A DNA stretch of 64,000 bases, taken from assembly GCA_035630195.1 (NCBI GenBank), contig DASQLD010000221.1:1-64000 (forward strand). The letters run 5' to 3'. Each line of letters opens with the position of its first letter. Positions within the stretch are counted from its first letter, which is position 1. This stretch comes from DASQDN01 sp035630195. GTDB lineage: Bacteria > Acidobacteriota > Terriglobia > Bryobacterales > Bryobacteraceae. The translations under genes were made by a program, and so were the position numbers. Positions 47,077-57,050 of the stretch are shown here, in pieces. The notes under the pieces are model-generated. The model was not told where the DNA came from. It saw nothing but the letters and a program-made list of their open reading frames with translations, and searched no databases.

Positions 47077-48666
47077 CTAGTGCCCGGAACGGGTCGCGGT
47101 AAAGCGGACAGGAATGATACTCGCGAGAAGCCGGCGTACAACAGATGGAAGATGATCGGGGGAAATGACCGTGAAGAGAACTCGGACTGAATACCCGCAA
47201 CTCAGAATCGCCGCTGCTCCGCCGATCAAAACGGCTAGGTAGAATGGTAAGAACTGAAGCGCCGAAAACACGACGGCGATCGTAAGGAGATATAACATTC
47301 CAATTTTTATATTGGTAGCGGACCAGCGAAATCCACTCAGGTGCCTCACGACGGGATAAATGACCAGCGCATGAAACACGTACGATCCAAAGAACCCTAT
47401 ACCTGCGCCATTCAGCCCGAACCACTCGAGACATAGTCGCGCCAGACCGATATGTACGGCCGTCCAGGCCAACTCGGTCCAAAAGAAATACGCTTGCGCA
47501 CCTTTTGCAAGAACGATGAACCCGATTGGAAACGTGATCACCTGCAGCGTGGCTCCCAGGCAAATCCAGCGCAGTACGCCGACTGCGGCGCCAAATTCCG
47601 CCGCATAAAACACAGCGATAACCACCGGTGCCAGTGTTAACGTCAAGATGACACCTGGACCGGCTAACAGCAAGCTGATCAGCGTTTGCTCGTTTACGAT
47701 CCTATTGCACTCGATGTTGTTCGTGGCCGCCGCGGTCAGACGTGGGTAAAAATCCGCTCCCATTGCCTGCAGAATGAGGCTCACGTAAAATCCACCCAGT
47801 GTCCAGGCTGACTGATAGTACCCGGTGGCTTCCAGCCCGAGACGATGAAATACACTCATTCGAATAACGTATGCGCTGGCCATGACCATAAAGCTGCTCG
47901 CCATGAACGCAAAGCCCAGCTTTAAGAGCACTGTGGCTTCCTGACGAACCTGGGTCGTGGTCATGGAGACCTGCTTTATTTGAACTCGCCGGCTGTACCA
48001 CCACGAGGTGACAAGGGACATCCCAGCAACGGCAACGAGCGACGGCACAACCCCGCGTTCCCGAAACACATACACCAACAGAATCGTGAGAGCCGTTCCA
48101 AAGAGCGCCCCGAAGACGTTCATCTTGGCGAGATCGGCAACACGTCGCAGGCCCTGAATTAAGGCGCCTTGCCCGATGGAAATGAGACGAAAGAAGACGG
48201 CGGCAGAAAGAACCCACAGAGCGGTTGTATGCCGATAATTGCCGAACGTCAGGTTGGATATCGGTCCGGACAACAAAATCAGTCCGGCTGCACCGAGCAA
48301 TCCCAAAATGAGTGCCACTCTTCGCAGCACGATGGCAGTTCGAGCGATGCGTTCCTCATCATTGGATCCTGTGGCCTCCGCAATCTGGCGGACACCGCTG
48401 CTGTTGATCCCAAAGCCGGCAATGCTTTCACCGAGATTGACAATTGATCCATACAAGCCGAACAGACCGAAACCGGATGGACCGAGTAACACGGCCATCG
48501 CCTTAGCTCGGACTACGCCAATCGCGATATTCAACACGGAAGAGCCGCCGACCAGCGCCAGCGACTTCAGAATCTGTCCGTAAGTAGACCTCTCGGTGGT
48601 TAGCCGTGGAGTTTGTTGGTCAACACACTCCAGAACTAACTCGGGATTGCAATCAGTAGATGACAT
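47077..48666 (-). CDS. Wzx-type lipid-linked oligosaccharide flippase
   Basis: 529 residues with about twelve hydrophobic segments. Its start (ILKSLALVGGSSVLNIAIGV, VLLGPSGFGLFGLYGSIVNL) and GINSSGVRQIAEATG match the MATE-like O-antigen translocase family. It moves the undecaprenyl-linked repeat unit across the inner membrane for the polymerase at 32644-34059. It is the only flippase in the window. Confidence 0.93.
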   Translation of the reverse strand: MSSTDCNPELVLECVDQQTPRLTTERSTYGQILKSLALVGGSSVLNIAIGVVRAKAMAVLLGPSGFGLFGLYGSIVNLGESIAGFGINSSGVRQIAEATGSNDEERIARTAIVLRRVALILGLLGAAGLILLSGPISNLTFGNYRHTTALWVLSAAVFFRLISIGQGALIQGLRRVADLAKMNVFGALFGTALTILLVYVFRERGVVPSLVAVAGMSLVTSWWYSRRVQIKQVSMTTTQVRQEATVLLKLGFAFMASSFMVMASAYVIRMSVFHRLGLEATGYYQSAWTLGGFYVSLILQAMGADFYPRLTAAATNNIECNRIVNEQTLISLLLAGPGVILTLTLAPVVIAVFYAAEFGAAVGVLRWICLGATLQVITFPIGFIVLAKGAQAYFFWTELAWTAVHIGLARLCLEWFGLNGAGIGFFGSYVFHALVIYPVVRHLSGFRWSATNIKIGMLYLLTIAVVFSALQFLPFYLAVLIGGAAAILSCGYSVRVLFTVISPDHLPSVVRRLLASIIPVRFTATRSGH

Positions 48667-48723
48667 GCCTCAGGACTCAAAGCTGCTTCGGGCTAGGGAA
48701 GAAGAAACTATTGGGCCCTGGTG

Positions 48724-49896
48724 TCAGTGTCGCCGCGCCGCTGCACTTTCGCCGATCTGCCTGATGCAGTCAATGACGTAATTCTGCTCCTCATTCGCCA
48801 TCCCGTGGAAAAGGGGCAGAACTATCGCCGTATCCGTCACCCGATTTGTCACCGGCAGCTGGCTATCCCACTCCGTGCTCTGGTAAGGCAATTCCCGATG
48901 TATTGCCATGATGCCCCTCCGCGAGGAAACACCGCGATCGAGCAACTCCTGCATGAGATCATCCCGGCTAACCGGCGCATCGCCCGTGAGGCGAATCATG
49001 TAGGACTGAAAGTTCCGAAGGCTCTCGGGACATCCGCACGGAGTTGCTATCCACGGTATTGACGATAGCTCGGACGAGTATCGCTCGGCGAGCGCCCGCC
49101 TCCTTGCCAGCAGGTCATCCAGGCGCTTGAGTTGAACTAGGCCAACAGCAGCCTGCAAATCAGTCAGACGATAGTTATACCCAACTTCGTCATAGCTCTC
49201 GATCATGACTGTCGCGGAGCTATGGCGCGTTACATCGGACATACTCATTGCGTGTTGTCGGAGTTTGCGCAGGCGAGCGGCTAATCTCGTATCCGCCGTA
49301 GTTATCATCCCGCCCTCTCCGGCAGTCAGAATCTTTCTAGGATGGAAGCTGAAGCAAGCCATCAATGAGTGAGGTGCACCGATTCGGCGTCCTTTATATT
49401 CGGCGCCTATGGCACAGGCAGCGTCCTCGATGACGATCAAACCACGTCGGTTCGCGATCTCGTTGATTTCGTCTAGTGCAGCCGGTAACCCAATCTGGTG
49501 AACTACCAGAATCGCCTTCGTACGTGAGGTAATGGCACGTTCGATGCGGTTCGGATCCATATTGTAGGTTGCTTCGTCGATGTCAATGAAAACCGGAACT
49601 CCATCGGTATGAACAATTGCATTCGCCGTGGCGATGAATGACAGACTTGGGCACAAGACCTCGTCTCCCGACCTGATGCCGGCGGCGATGAGCGCTAGAT
49701 GAAGCGCTGTCGTGCAGGACGAGACAGCTATCGCATGTGCCGCCCCGACGTACTCTGCAAACTTCGACTCGAACTCGGCAACCTTGGGTCCTTGTGTGAC
49801 CCAGCCGCTCCTAAGAACGTCGATTATCGCAGCTTCTTCAGCGGTACCAAAACTCGGACGGCTGACCGGAATCATTCTGGTAGCTACCGAATTCAT
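48724..49896 (-). CDS. DegT/DnrJ/StrS-type sugar aminotransferase
   Basis: 390 residues. It starts IPVSRPSFGTAEEAAIIDVL; the PLP Lys lies in CFSFHPRKILTAGEGGMITT (about residue 187) and the Asp in GLIVIEDAACAIGAEYKG. It groups with the SDR epimerase/dehydratase and formyltransferase genes beside it. This suggests it makes a 4-amino (or 3-amino) sugar that is then N-formylated. It overlaps the SDR gene by 4 bases. Confidence 0.92.
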   Translation of the reverse strand: MNSVATRMIPVSRPSFGTAEEAAIIDVLRSGWVTQGPKVAEFESKFAEYVGAAHAIAVSSCTTALHLALIAAGIRSGDEVLCPSLSFIATANAIVHTDGVPVFIDIDEATYNMDPNRIERAITSRTKAILVVHQIGLPAALDEINEIANRRGLIVIEDAACAIGAEYKGRRIGAPHSLMACFSFHPRKILTAGEGGMITTADTRLAARLRKLRQHAMSMSDVTRHSSATVMIESYDEVGYNYRLTDLQAAVGLVQLKRLDDLLARRRALAERYSSELSSIPWIATPCGCPESLRNFQSYMIRLTGDAPVSRDDLMQELLDRGVSSRRGIMAIHRELPYQSTEWDSQLPVTNRVTDTAIVLPLFHGMANEEQNYVIDCIRQIGESAAARRH

Positions 49897-50879
49897 CGTG
49901 CCTCCATAGGTACTACAGCTGTGGTTCTAAGCGCCTCTCGCCATCGGATCAGCCCACCAAGCCCTTGTTCAAGTGTCACGTCGGCACGAAAACCTAGCAT
50001 CGTTTCCGCTTTATCTAGGGCCGCCCGCCGTTTCTGGACATGACCAACCTTCCGCGCCTCTCGGTATTCTGGCACCAGTGGAGACTCTGTAAGATCCAGA
50101 ACCATACAGCAGAGCTCGTTTAGGCTTGTCTGAACTCCAGTTCCCACATTAAACACATCATCGTTGACATCACTACATGCGGCAATGAGATTTGCCCGCG
50201 CAACATCCTCGACATAAACAAAGTCCATTGCTTGTTGGCCATCACCGAATATCAATGGTGACGTCCCGTTATCAATTGCGTCTAACCATCTGATCAACAC
50301 TTCTGTATATGCCCCAGTGGTGTCCATCCGAGGACCATACACGTTAAATGGACGTAGCGCAACGTACTTGAGACCGTGAGTATCGTGCATGGCACGGAGC
50401 ATTTGCTCCGTTGCAATCTTCCCAGCTCCATACATGGTGCGATTATTAAACGGGTGCGCCTCATCGATCGGCAGGTAGGACGGTTCTCCGTACACAGAAG
50501 CTGACGATGCTGCGATGACTTTGTTGACGTTGTGATTCGCGGCGGCTTCGAGCACATTCAGAGTACCGTTAATGAGTACCGCGACTGCCTCGCGCGGGGC
50601 TTCCGCACAACGGGTAATACGCAAAGCAGCCTGATGAAAAACATAGTCGACATCAACAGTTAGGCGCTCTACGAGACCTGCATCGCAGATGTCTCCTTCT
50701 GTGACTGTGACTCCGGCATGCCTCATTGCCAGGGACAGATTGTTCCAGCTTCCACGGACAAAGTTATCCAGGACGCGCACTTCCGAGGCTCCAGCTTTCA
50801 GGAGCTGATCCACAATGGTGCTCCCGATAAATCCGGCCCCCCCGGTTACAAGGCAGCATGTGCCTTTGAGACGGTTCAT
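49893..50879 (-). CDS. NAD-dependent sugar epimerase/dehydratase (SDR)
   Basis: 328 residues from the ATG at 50879 (a longer start at 50900 exists but has no ribosome-binding site). Extended SDR: GXXGXXG in CLVTGGAGFIGSTIVDQLL, the YXXXK in MYGAGKIATEQ (about residue 148) and FNVYGPRMDTTGAYTEVL. It is closest to UDP-glucose-4-epimerase/WbpP-like enzymes. Substrate unknown; it most likely feeds the aminotransferase and formyltransferase next to it. Confidence 0.9.
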   Translation of the reverse strand: MNRLKGTCCLVTGGAGFIGSTIVDQLLKAGASEVRVLDNFVRGSWNNLSLAMRHAGVTVTEGDICDAGLVERLTVDVDYVFHQAALRITRCAEAPREAVAVLINGTLNVLEAAANHNVNKVIAASSASVYGEPSYLPIDEAHPFNNRTMYGAGKIATEQMLRAMHDTHGLKYVALRPFNVYGPRMDTTGAYTEVLIRWLDAIDNGTSPLIFGDGQQAMDFVYVEDVARANLIAACSDVNDDVFNVGTGVQTSLNELCCMVLDLTESPLVPEYREARKVGHVQKRRAALDKAETMLGFRADVTLEQGLGGLIRWREALRTTAVVPMEAR

Positions 50880-50903
50880 TGTAATTCCAGGTTGTTTCAT
50901 CTG

Positions 50904-51920
50904 TTAGCACGTTTTGCGGACGAGATTCGTAGGACGTGGTTCAACATTCATACCCGAGGCTGCTAGATGGCCAAGTTTATCTGAAAGGTCTTCGAGACGC
51001 CGAAGCAACTCGATCTTGGTGAGTCCGAGCGTTTCTTTTAAGGAACGAACTAATTGACGTGCTGGCATCGTCGTTCCCGAAACATCGCGGATTTCAAAAA
51101 TGCGCAGAACACCATCGCCGGTAAGCACATCCACCGCGCCATCTCGATGAATGCCACAAACACGCCCCGGTATTCTGCCTATATAGTGAGATGCGTTTTC
51201 TACGATAGCAGCCCGGACTATTACAAGTTTTTGTAACCGAAGATAGGTGTACGCCCCGGGATAGGGATCACTTAGTGCTCGGATTAGGGCATAAATGTCA
51301 GTCGTCGACGCCGTCCAGTCAATATCTCCGTCATCCGGCACCCTGGTACAACAATAGGTAGCCGAACCGACTTGCGGAGCGCCGTTTCCGCCATTGAGAA
51401 AGCGTCGTACAGTTTTTCCGAGATGCTGCCGCTGAACTTCATTGAGGTCGCGATACAATTCACCAATTGTGCTGTGTGGTCCGATTGGAATAGATTGCTG
51501 CAGCAGGATGTTACCGGAGTCCAGTGTTGCGTCAACACAGTGGATCGTAACCCACGCTTCAGTTTCCCCATTGATGATCGCCCAGTTTACATTGGCGCGA
51601 CCCCGGTAACGGGGTAAGGGACCATAGTGAACATTAATAAATGAAGACAATTGAAGAAGATGTGGAGGAATTAACCGATCGTATGAGGAAATCAATACAC
51701 ATGCAGGATCGACTTCATGCACAACGTGCTCAATCTTGGCAAGCGAAACATCGGTAATTACCGGGATTCCGCGTTGCTTTGCGAGTAGCAAAACAGGGTC
51801 ATCAATGCCGATTGGCGTGCGGAAAACTGCGGATATACTGAATTGCTCGGCAAGGGACTCGAGAGCTGTAACCGTGGTTGCACCCTGCCCGATCAAGAGA
51901 ATGTTGTCTGTGTCTCTCAT
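50904..51920 (-). CDS. Formyltransferase (sugar N-formyltransferase-like)
   Basis: 338 residues. Catalytic Asn, His and Asp of the 10-formyl-tetrahydrofolate-dependent family are seen in FINVHYGPLPRYRGRANVNW (about residues 94-113) and HCVDATLDSGNILLQQ (Asp about 133). A C-terminal subdomain follows (about 195-300), as in methionyl-tRNA and ArnA-type formyltransferases. With the aminotransferase and SDR next to it, it is probably a sugar N-formyltransferase for an N-formylamino sugar of the repeat unit, not the housekeeping enzyme. Confidence 0.85.
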   Translation of the reverse strand: MRDTDNILLIGQGATTVTALESLAEQFSISAVFRTPIGIDDPVLLLAKQRGIPVITDVSLAKIEHVVHEVDPACVLISSYDRLIPPHLLQLSSFINVHYGPLPRYRGRANVNWAIINGETEAWVTIHCVDATLDSGNILLQQSIPIGPHSTIGELYRDLNEVQRQHLGKTVRRFLNGGNGAPQVGSATYCCTRVPDDGDIDWTASTTDIYALIRALSDPYPGAYTYLRLQKLVIVRAAIVENASHYIGRIPGRVCGIHRDGAVDVLTGDGVLRIFEIRDVSGTTMPARQLVRSLKETLGLTKIELLRRLEDLSDKLGHLAASGMNVEPRPTNLVRKTC

Positions 51921-51925
51921 CGCCG

Positions 51926-52948
51926 TTAGATCTGGTGCACAAAGACAGGAACTCCATCCTGACGGTCGACCTTACCTTTCAAAAGGTCTTCGGCTGCCTT
52001 GAGACCGCCGGTCTGAAGACGCACTATAGCTTCCGGCCCGATGGCGGAAGGCAAGATTCCCATGTGACCGCGAGGAGGTTCTATCTCCGGCCAGACCGCA
52101 AGTTTCAGGCATTCCAATGCTCGACGGTCTATATCTCCAAAGAACTGTGCAATGACAGCCCCGGGCGAAGAACGCTCAATGCGCTCCATTTCTTGTTGTG
52201 AAAGCACATAGCCTTCCTGTGGGGTGGACGCAACTAGGACGGCATCGAAACAACCAACTTCTGCCGGAACTTTTGGATACGTCTGCACGCGGGCCCCCGC
52301 TGCAACGAGAGTTCGTTCGATGTACGGCTCAAACTCGTTGTCGCAGATCAGCAGCAGGGCCGCCTGATAAACGGCAATGCCAGCATCTAGCAGCAGCTTC
52401 ATTGCCATACATCCGAGGTACGAAAATACATCAACTGCTGGATGGCGTTCGTTGGTGGCACCCACACGAATACCACGAGCGCGGCACGCCGAAAGATCCA
52501 CATCCGATTCGCGAAACTCCCAACTCTCATACATTAACGGGATCACGGCGGAGGGTTTTAGGTGAGCTATCTTACTAGTATCGATTGGTCGTACATGGCC
52601 ACTGTTAGTGATAATGTCGACCTCCTGAAGAATGTTTGCTCCGACTGCTTGTATCACTTCGATACGATCGGCCAGTTTCCTCGTACTCGCCACCGCATAC
52701 GTCAATAAGGTTGCATCACGGGCGGAACCATAGCGCGAATTACCCGTGATTGCGTAAACTCTCTTAGCACCTGCCAATGCCGCAAGAATCGGCGTCACGA
52801 CATAAGCGCCTGTCGCTGCTTCGGTTAGTACTGTAAGCCCGTCAAGTTTGAGTTCACAGCGAGCAACAGCATCCTCCATGAGACGAATCAGCCGATCGGG
52901 ATGCAGACCGGGTTGAATTTTGGCGGCTAGTGCAGTGGCTTCTGCCAT
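51926..52948 (-). CDS. Unassigned Rossmann-type protein
   Basis: 340 residues I cannot place in a known family. It has two Rossmann-like halves. The first has GLTVLTEAATGAYVVTPILA, AKRVYAITGNSRYGSARDAT and NILQEVDIITNSGHVRPIDT. The second has IRVGATNERHPAVDVFSYLG and ALLLICDNEFEPYIERTLVA. The shape suggests a D-2-hydroxyacid dehydrogenase or adenosylhomocysteinase-like dinucleotide-binding protein. It sits between the formyltransferase gene (5 bases away) and a hexapeptide acyltransferase gene (overlapping by one base), which suggests it works on a sugar nucleotide. Confidence 0.6.
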   Translation of the reverse strand: MAEATALAAKIQPGLHPDRLIRLMEDAVARCELKLDGLTVLTEAATGAYVVTPILAALAGAKRVYAITGNSRYGSARDATLLTYAVASTRKLADRIEVIQAVGANILQEVDIITNSGHVRPIDTSKIAHLKPSAVIPLMYESWEFRESDVDLSACRARGIRVGATNERHPAVDVFSYLGCMAMKLLLDAGIAVYQAALLLICDNEFEPYIERTLVAAGARVQTYPKVPAEVGCFDAVLVASTPQEGYVLSQQEMERIERSSPGAVIAQFFGDIDRRALECLKLAVWPEIEPPRGHMGILPSAIGPEAIVRLQTGGLKAAEDLLKGKVDRQDGVPVFVHQI

Positions 52949-53460
52949 CAGGAACCGCCCTGAGCCTCGAATGATAACAATCTCAAAACTCTGCCAGGGT
53001 TACCTGCTACGACTGTGTTTGGTGGAACGTCTTTCGTCACGACGGCACCTGCCCCGACGATTGCGTTTTCCCCGATAACCACGTTGGATAGAATCGTCGC
53101 TCCCGAACCGATCGAAGCGCCGCTTTTAACCAAAGTCGATTCAACCTTCCAGTCCTTTTCGGTTTGAAGGTCACCGCTGGGATTCGTCGCCCGCGGATAC
53201 ATATCATTAATAAACATCACACCGTGCCCGATGAACACATTGTCTTCGATCGTTACTCCTTCACAGATGAATGTGTGACTTGAGATCTTGCAGTTCTTGC
53301 CAACTGTAGCGTTCTTTTGGATCTCAACAAATGTGCCGATCTTGGTATGTTCGCCGATCTCACATCCATATAAGTTGATGAACTTGGCCAGCTTTACATT
53401 CATCCCGAGTTTTACATCTGGAGCAATACATAGGTACGTATCCAATCGTGAGTCCCCCAT
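52948..53460 (-). CDS. Left-handed beta-helix N-acyltransferase (WbpD-like)
   Basis: 170 residues, nearly all hexapeptide repeats: CIAPDVKLGMNVKLAKFINL, IGEHTKIGTFVEIQKNATVG, TIEDNVFIGHGVMFIND and the C-terminal GENAIVGAGAVVTKDVPPNT. The IND-MYPRATNP loop resembles sugar-nucleotide N-acetyltransferases such as WbpD. It may acylate the amino group formed by the aminotransferase at 54772-55917. Confidence 0.9.
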   Translation of the reverse strand: MGDSRLDTYLCIAPDVKLGMNVKLAKFINLYGCEIGEHTKIGTFVEIQKNATVGKNCKISSHTFICEGVTIEDNVFIGHGVMFINDMYPRATNPSGDLQTEKDWKVESTLVKSGASIGSGATILSNVVIGENAIVGAGAVVTKDVPPNTVVAGNPGRVLRLLSFEAQGGS

Positions 53461-53464
53461 ATAC

Positions 53465-54727
53465 TTAGTAAGCGCCTTCCCCAGAAAGAATTGCCGCGGG
53501 GGTTTGCAGAATAATTTTCAAATCAAGCCATACCGACCAAGTGGCCGCATACTTCAGATCCAGACGGACCATGTCATCAAACTTCACACGACTGCGACCA
53601 CCGACCTGCCAGAGCCCTGTAATACCTGGTTTCACTGTCATAAGGCGCCGCTTGTGCCACGTCTGGTAACAGGCAACTTCATACGGCACCGGAGGACGCG
53701 GTCCAACGAGAGACATCTCTCCATGAAGTACGTTTAAGAACTGTGGAAATTCGTCGAGACTGGACCGTCGCAATACTCTACCAATTGGAGTTACTCGCGG
53801 ATCATTCTTTAACTTAAATACGTTTCGTTGACCTGCCGGGTTATCAGTGTCCTGCTTCCCGGAAATAAATTGGGTTACGTAGTCCTTATGAATCGTTTCA
53901 TCGTTGGCCATGTACATCGATCTGAACTTAAGGAAAGTAAACTTTGTTCCATACTGGCCAATTCTTTGCTGCCGAAATAATATTGGCCCCCTTGACGAAA
54001 GCTTGATTGCTACAGCAATCGCGAGCAATAACGGTGAGAGAATAATCAACGCAAACAAGCTTCCAAGTATATCGATCACGCGCTTTACGGCACGCCCTCC
54101 TTGTCTTAGATCCTGGTCCGAAATGTTATCCGGATATAGCGTTAGATCAAGTGGGCCATCGTCCTCGGAAGGGAGAGTGTCTTCTGGATAAACATAGAAG
54201 GACAATCGAACATCATTGATCTCATCGATCGTTAGCGATTCCCACAGCGCGCCTGTGACTTTGTCCAGAAGCACTCGGGTAATGGATTTTGTTTCGCCGT
54301 TTCCGATTTCTGTGAAGATGACACCAAAAACGAGATTACTCTTATACCAACCTTTGCTGTCGGTTTCTCGAATCAATCCCGAGAGTCTATCGATAAATAC
54401 TTGCAATTCTGGGTCAGCACGTTTATCCTTTAGCATCATTCGGACATCTAACAGCATAAGAATAAAGCGCCGACCTGAACGCTCACTCCTTTTCCGCTCT
54501 AGACGCAGGAGCCTTATAAACGTCTTTTCATCAAGGAGTTCTGGCTGGCTTAACTCTTGTGAGACATGAACATGAGGAATCGTCGATTTAGAGTTTCTTG
54601 CGCCGTTAGTGTTCGAAATAGATTCACTTTTGGTGCGTTTAGGAGCTGTACCGTATTGTGACAAGGACATGTGAGCGTCTCTCGAGTACTCAGGAAACAA
54701 AAATGAAGATAGTGAGAACTGCTTCAA
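53465..54727 (-). CDS. Polyprenyl-phosphate sugar phosphotransferase with GGDEF-like N-terminus
   Basis: 420 residues. The C-terminal half (about 220-420) is the initiating phosphoglycosyltransferase (WbaP/WcaJ-type): [60 protein letters not shown] and [15 protein letters not shown]. The N-terminal part (about 65-190) lacks the usual membrane helices. It has instead a GGDEF-like fold without the GGDEF motif ([38 protein letters not shown]). It transfers the first sugar-1-phosphate to undecaprenyl phosphate. A possible alternative start lies at the ATG near 54670. Confidence 0.88.
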   Translation of the reverse strand: MKQFSLSSFLFPEYSRDAHMSLSQYGTAPKRTKSESISNTNGARNSKSTIPHVHVSQELSQPELLDEKTFIRLLRLERKRSERSGRRFILMLLDVRMMLKDKRADPELQVFIDRLSGLIRETDSKGWYKSNLVFGVIFTEIGNGETKSITRVLLDKVTGALWESLTIDEINDVRLSFYVYPEDTLPSEDDGPLDLTLYPDNISDQDLRQGGRAVKRVIDILGSLFALIILSPLLLAIAVAIKLSSRGPILFRQQRIGQYGTKFTFLKFRSMYMANDETIHKDYVTQFISGKQDTDNPAGQRNVFKLKNDPRVTPIGRVLRRSSLDEFPQFLNVLHGEMSLVGPRPPVPYEVACYQTWHKRRLMTVKPGITGLWQVGGRSRVKFDDMVRLDLKYAATWSVWLDLKIILQTPAAILSGEGAY

Positions 54728-54771
54728 ATAAGTGAAGCTTTCAGAGAAACAGATGACCCGGGTGTTTCGAG

Positions 54772-55917
54772 CTACGATGCCGCCATTAAAGACGTCCGGT
54801 CATTTACCGCATGCCGAGAGTTGTTAAATTCGGTGACCGCCTGACCGACAGCTTGAATGTGCGCATCCGTCATCTCCGGAAACATCGGCAATGACAATTC
54901 TTCTGATGCAATCCGTTCGCTGATAGGAAAATCTCCTGCTTGATAGCCCAGATCCGCATGTGCAGGAAGCAGATGGATTGGATATGGGTAGTGAATACCG
55001 GTTTGGACACCTTGCGAGTTCAAGGAGCCAGCTATTTCACTCCGTTTATCGGTCAGCACAGCATACACGTGATAGACGTGCTTACTACCTGATGTTTCCG
55101 TAGGAAGAGTTAATCCGGAGTACGCCAGTACTTTTCGATAGGCGGCGGCATGCGCACGTCGCGCCTCGGTCCATTGTTGGAGATACCGAAGTTTTACTCT
55201 GAGGATCGCTCCCTGTATTCCTTCCATCCGATAATTGAATCCCTTCAAAACGTGCTCATACTTCTTCTCGGCGCCCCAGTCCCGCAACATTCGAATCTTC
55301 TTCGCAAAATCGGGATTGTTAGTTGTTACCAACCCACCTTCCCCGTATGCGCCCAAATTCTTGCCTGGATAGAAGCTGAAGCAACCCATGTCTCCGATTG
55401 AACCGCATCGGCGCCCATGATATTCGGCTGCGTGTGCTTGCGCGGAATCCTCGACGACCACTAGATTGTGACGCCGCGCGATCTCAAGGATCAGATCCAT
55501 GTCCGCTGGATTACCATAGAGATGAACTGGTAGGATGACTTTTGTTTTGGTGGTTATCGCTGCTTCGACCTTTGTGGCATCCATCGTGTAAGTTACAGGA
55601 TCTACATCGACGAAGACCGGTGTGGCTCCTGTATAAACGATAGCGGCCACAGTCGCGACAAAAGTACAAGGAACAGTAACGACCTCATCCCCTGGCCCTA
55701 CACCCGCCGCTAGTAAAGCCAGATGTAGAGCACTTGTTCCAGTGTTTACTGCTACACCATGCTGGACCCCACAAAAGTCTGAAAAGTCTTCCTCGAACGC
55801 AACTACTTCTTTACCCAATACAAATTGTGACGACTCTAGCACCTCTTGAATTGCCGGAAGGATCTCATGTTTTATAGCCGCGTACTGCTGTTTCAAATCC
55901 ATCAGAGGAACATTCAT
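54772..55917 (-). CDS. DegT/DnrJ/StrS-type sugar aminotransferase (WbpE-like)
   Basis: 381 residues. The PLP-binding Lys lies in CFSFYPGKNLGAYGEGGLVT (about residue 185), the Asp in LVVVEDSAQAHAAEYHGR, and the start is MDLKQQYAAIKHEILPAIQE. Close homolog of the 41692-42834 enzyme. It follows the Gfo/Idh dehydrogenase by 11 bases, so it is the WbpE-like partner of that gene in the second sugar set. Confidence 0.93.
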   Translation of the reverse strand: MNVPLMDLKQQYAAIKHEILPAIQEVLESSQFVLGKEVVAFEEDFSDFCGVQHGVAVNTGTSALHLALLAAGVGPGDEVVTVPCTFVATVAAIVYTGATPVFVDVDPVTYTMDATKVEAAITTKTKVILPVHLYGNPADMDLILEIARRHNLVVVEDSAQAHAAEYHGRRCGSIGDMGCFSFYPGKNLGAYGEGGLVTTNNPDFAKKIRMLRDWGAEKKYEHVLKGFNYRMEGIQGAILRVKLRYLQQWTEARRAHAAAYRKVLAYSGLTLPTETSGSKHVYHVYAVLTDKRSEIAGSLNSQGVQTGIHYPYPIHLLPAHADLGYQAGDFPISERIASEELSLPMFPEMTDAHIQAVGQAVTEFNNSRHAVNDRTSLMAAS

Positions 55918-55928
55918 AGGTTTATCCG

Positions 55929-56969
55929 TTAGGCGACAGTCGCTCTGACGGCGGGAAGAGAACCGAATCGAACTGATTTACCACGTTGTCTGATTGATCG
56001 CGTCGCAGCCTCAAGAATCGTTACGACTCGAAGTCCTGCTTGTCCATCAGTGATCGGTATGTCTCCGGTCTTTATACAATCAGCGAAATGCTTCACCTCT
56101 ATACTTAACGCCTCAGTTACATCAATGCGCGGCGTATAAATATCACCAGACCGATAACTTACTAACAGGTTGTGCAGTGATTCAGAACTGTTCTTTACAA
56201 CAACACCTTTGTCATACACCTTGATTTTTTCGCTAGCCTCAATATCGTCATAGACGATCATGCTCTTCGTCCCGCCGAGTAACGCTCGCCGAATCTTTAC
56301 CGGCGAAAGCCAGTTAACGTTAAGATGAGCAATAATTGAGCCGCTATAGAACAAGCTAACGAACGCAGCATCTTCTGCAGCGCCACTTACGTGAGCAATA
56401 CCTGTCGCTGAAACCTCGACTGGCTCCTCAGGAAGGATGTAGTCCATGATAGAAAGATCATGCACAGCAAGATCCCAAATTACGTTAACGTCATGCTGAA
56501 ATAGACCTAGGTTGACTCGTATTGAATCGTAGTAGTAGATATCTCCCAAGGAGCCCGAACTAATCAGCTCGCGCATCTTCCGAACCGCGCCCGTATACAC
56601 GAATGTGTGATCAACCATGAGAACCAGATTTCTGCGAGCAGCCTCGTCAATAAGGCGACGAGCTTGATCGGAGTCAGCGGTCATTGGCTTCTCAACCAAC
56701 ACATGCTTCCCTGCCTGCAACGCTTCCATCGCTAGGGGGAAATGGGTCGATACGGGCGTAGATATAGCAACGGCATCGATTTTCGGATTCTTCAGTAAAT
56801 CACGATGATCGTGAACCGTCTCGACCCCAGGATAGCGACGCGCGACCAACTGCAGACGGTCACTTTTCATATCTGCAATCGCGAGAACTTGAGTGTCCGG
56901 TGATTCAACGAAATTCCGGACCAGGTTCGGCCCCCAATAGCCGTAACCAATGACGCCAACGTTAACCAT
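55929..56969 (-). CDS. Gfo/Idh/MocA-family sugar dehydrogenase (WbpB-like)
   Basis: 346 residues. NAD motif NVGVIGYGYWGPNLVRNF at the start and the conserved EKPMTADSDQARRLIDEA (about residue 93). It would oxidise C3 of a UDP-sugar acid before the amination by the downstream enzyme. It is related to the N-terminal half of the fusion at 42809-44515. It is the first biosynthetic gene after the NusG-like gene, with an IS21 remnant in between. Confidence 0.92.
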   Translation of the reverse strand: MVNVGVIGYGYWGPNLVRNFVESPDTQVLAIADMKSDRLQLVARRYPGVETVHDHRDLLKNPKIDAVAISTPVSTHFPLAMEALQAGKHVLVEKPMTADSDQARRLIDEAARRNLVLMVDHTFVYTGAVRKMRELISSGSLGDIYYYDSIRVNLGLFQHDVNVIWDLAVHDLSIMDYILPEEPVEVSATGIAHVSGAAEDAAFVSLFYSGSIIAHLNVNWLSPVKIRRALLGGTKSMIVYDDIEASEKIKVYDKGVVVKNSSESLHNLLVSYRSGDIYTPRIDVTEALSIEVKHFADCIKTGDIPITDGQAGLRVVTILEAATRSIRQRGKSVRFGSLPAVRATVA

Positions 56970-57050
56970 AAACGTGAGTATCCCTTTCCTTATGTAATGT
57001 TCAGAAAATCAGGAATGCCGTCACTAAACCACTAAAAACTGATCTCACCT

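Noticed and set aside
50904..51920. Housekeeping methionyl-tRNA formyltransferase
   Set aside because: The context is a sugar aminotransferase and SDR, and no def/rsmB-type neighbours are present; a sugar formyltransferase fits better.
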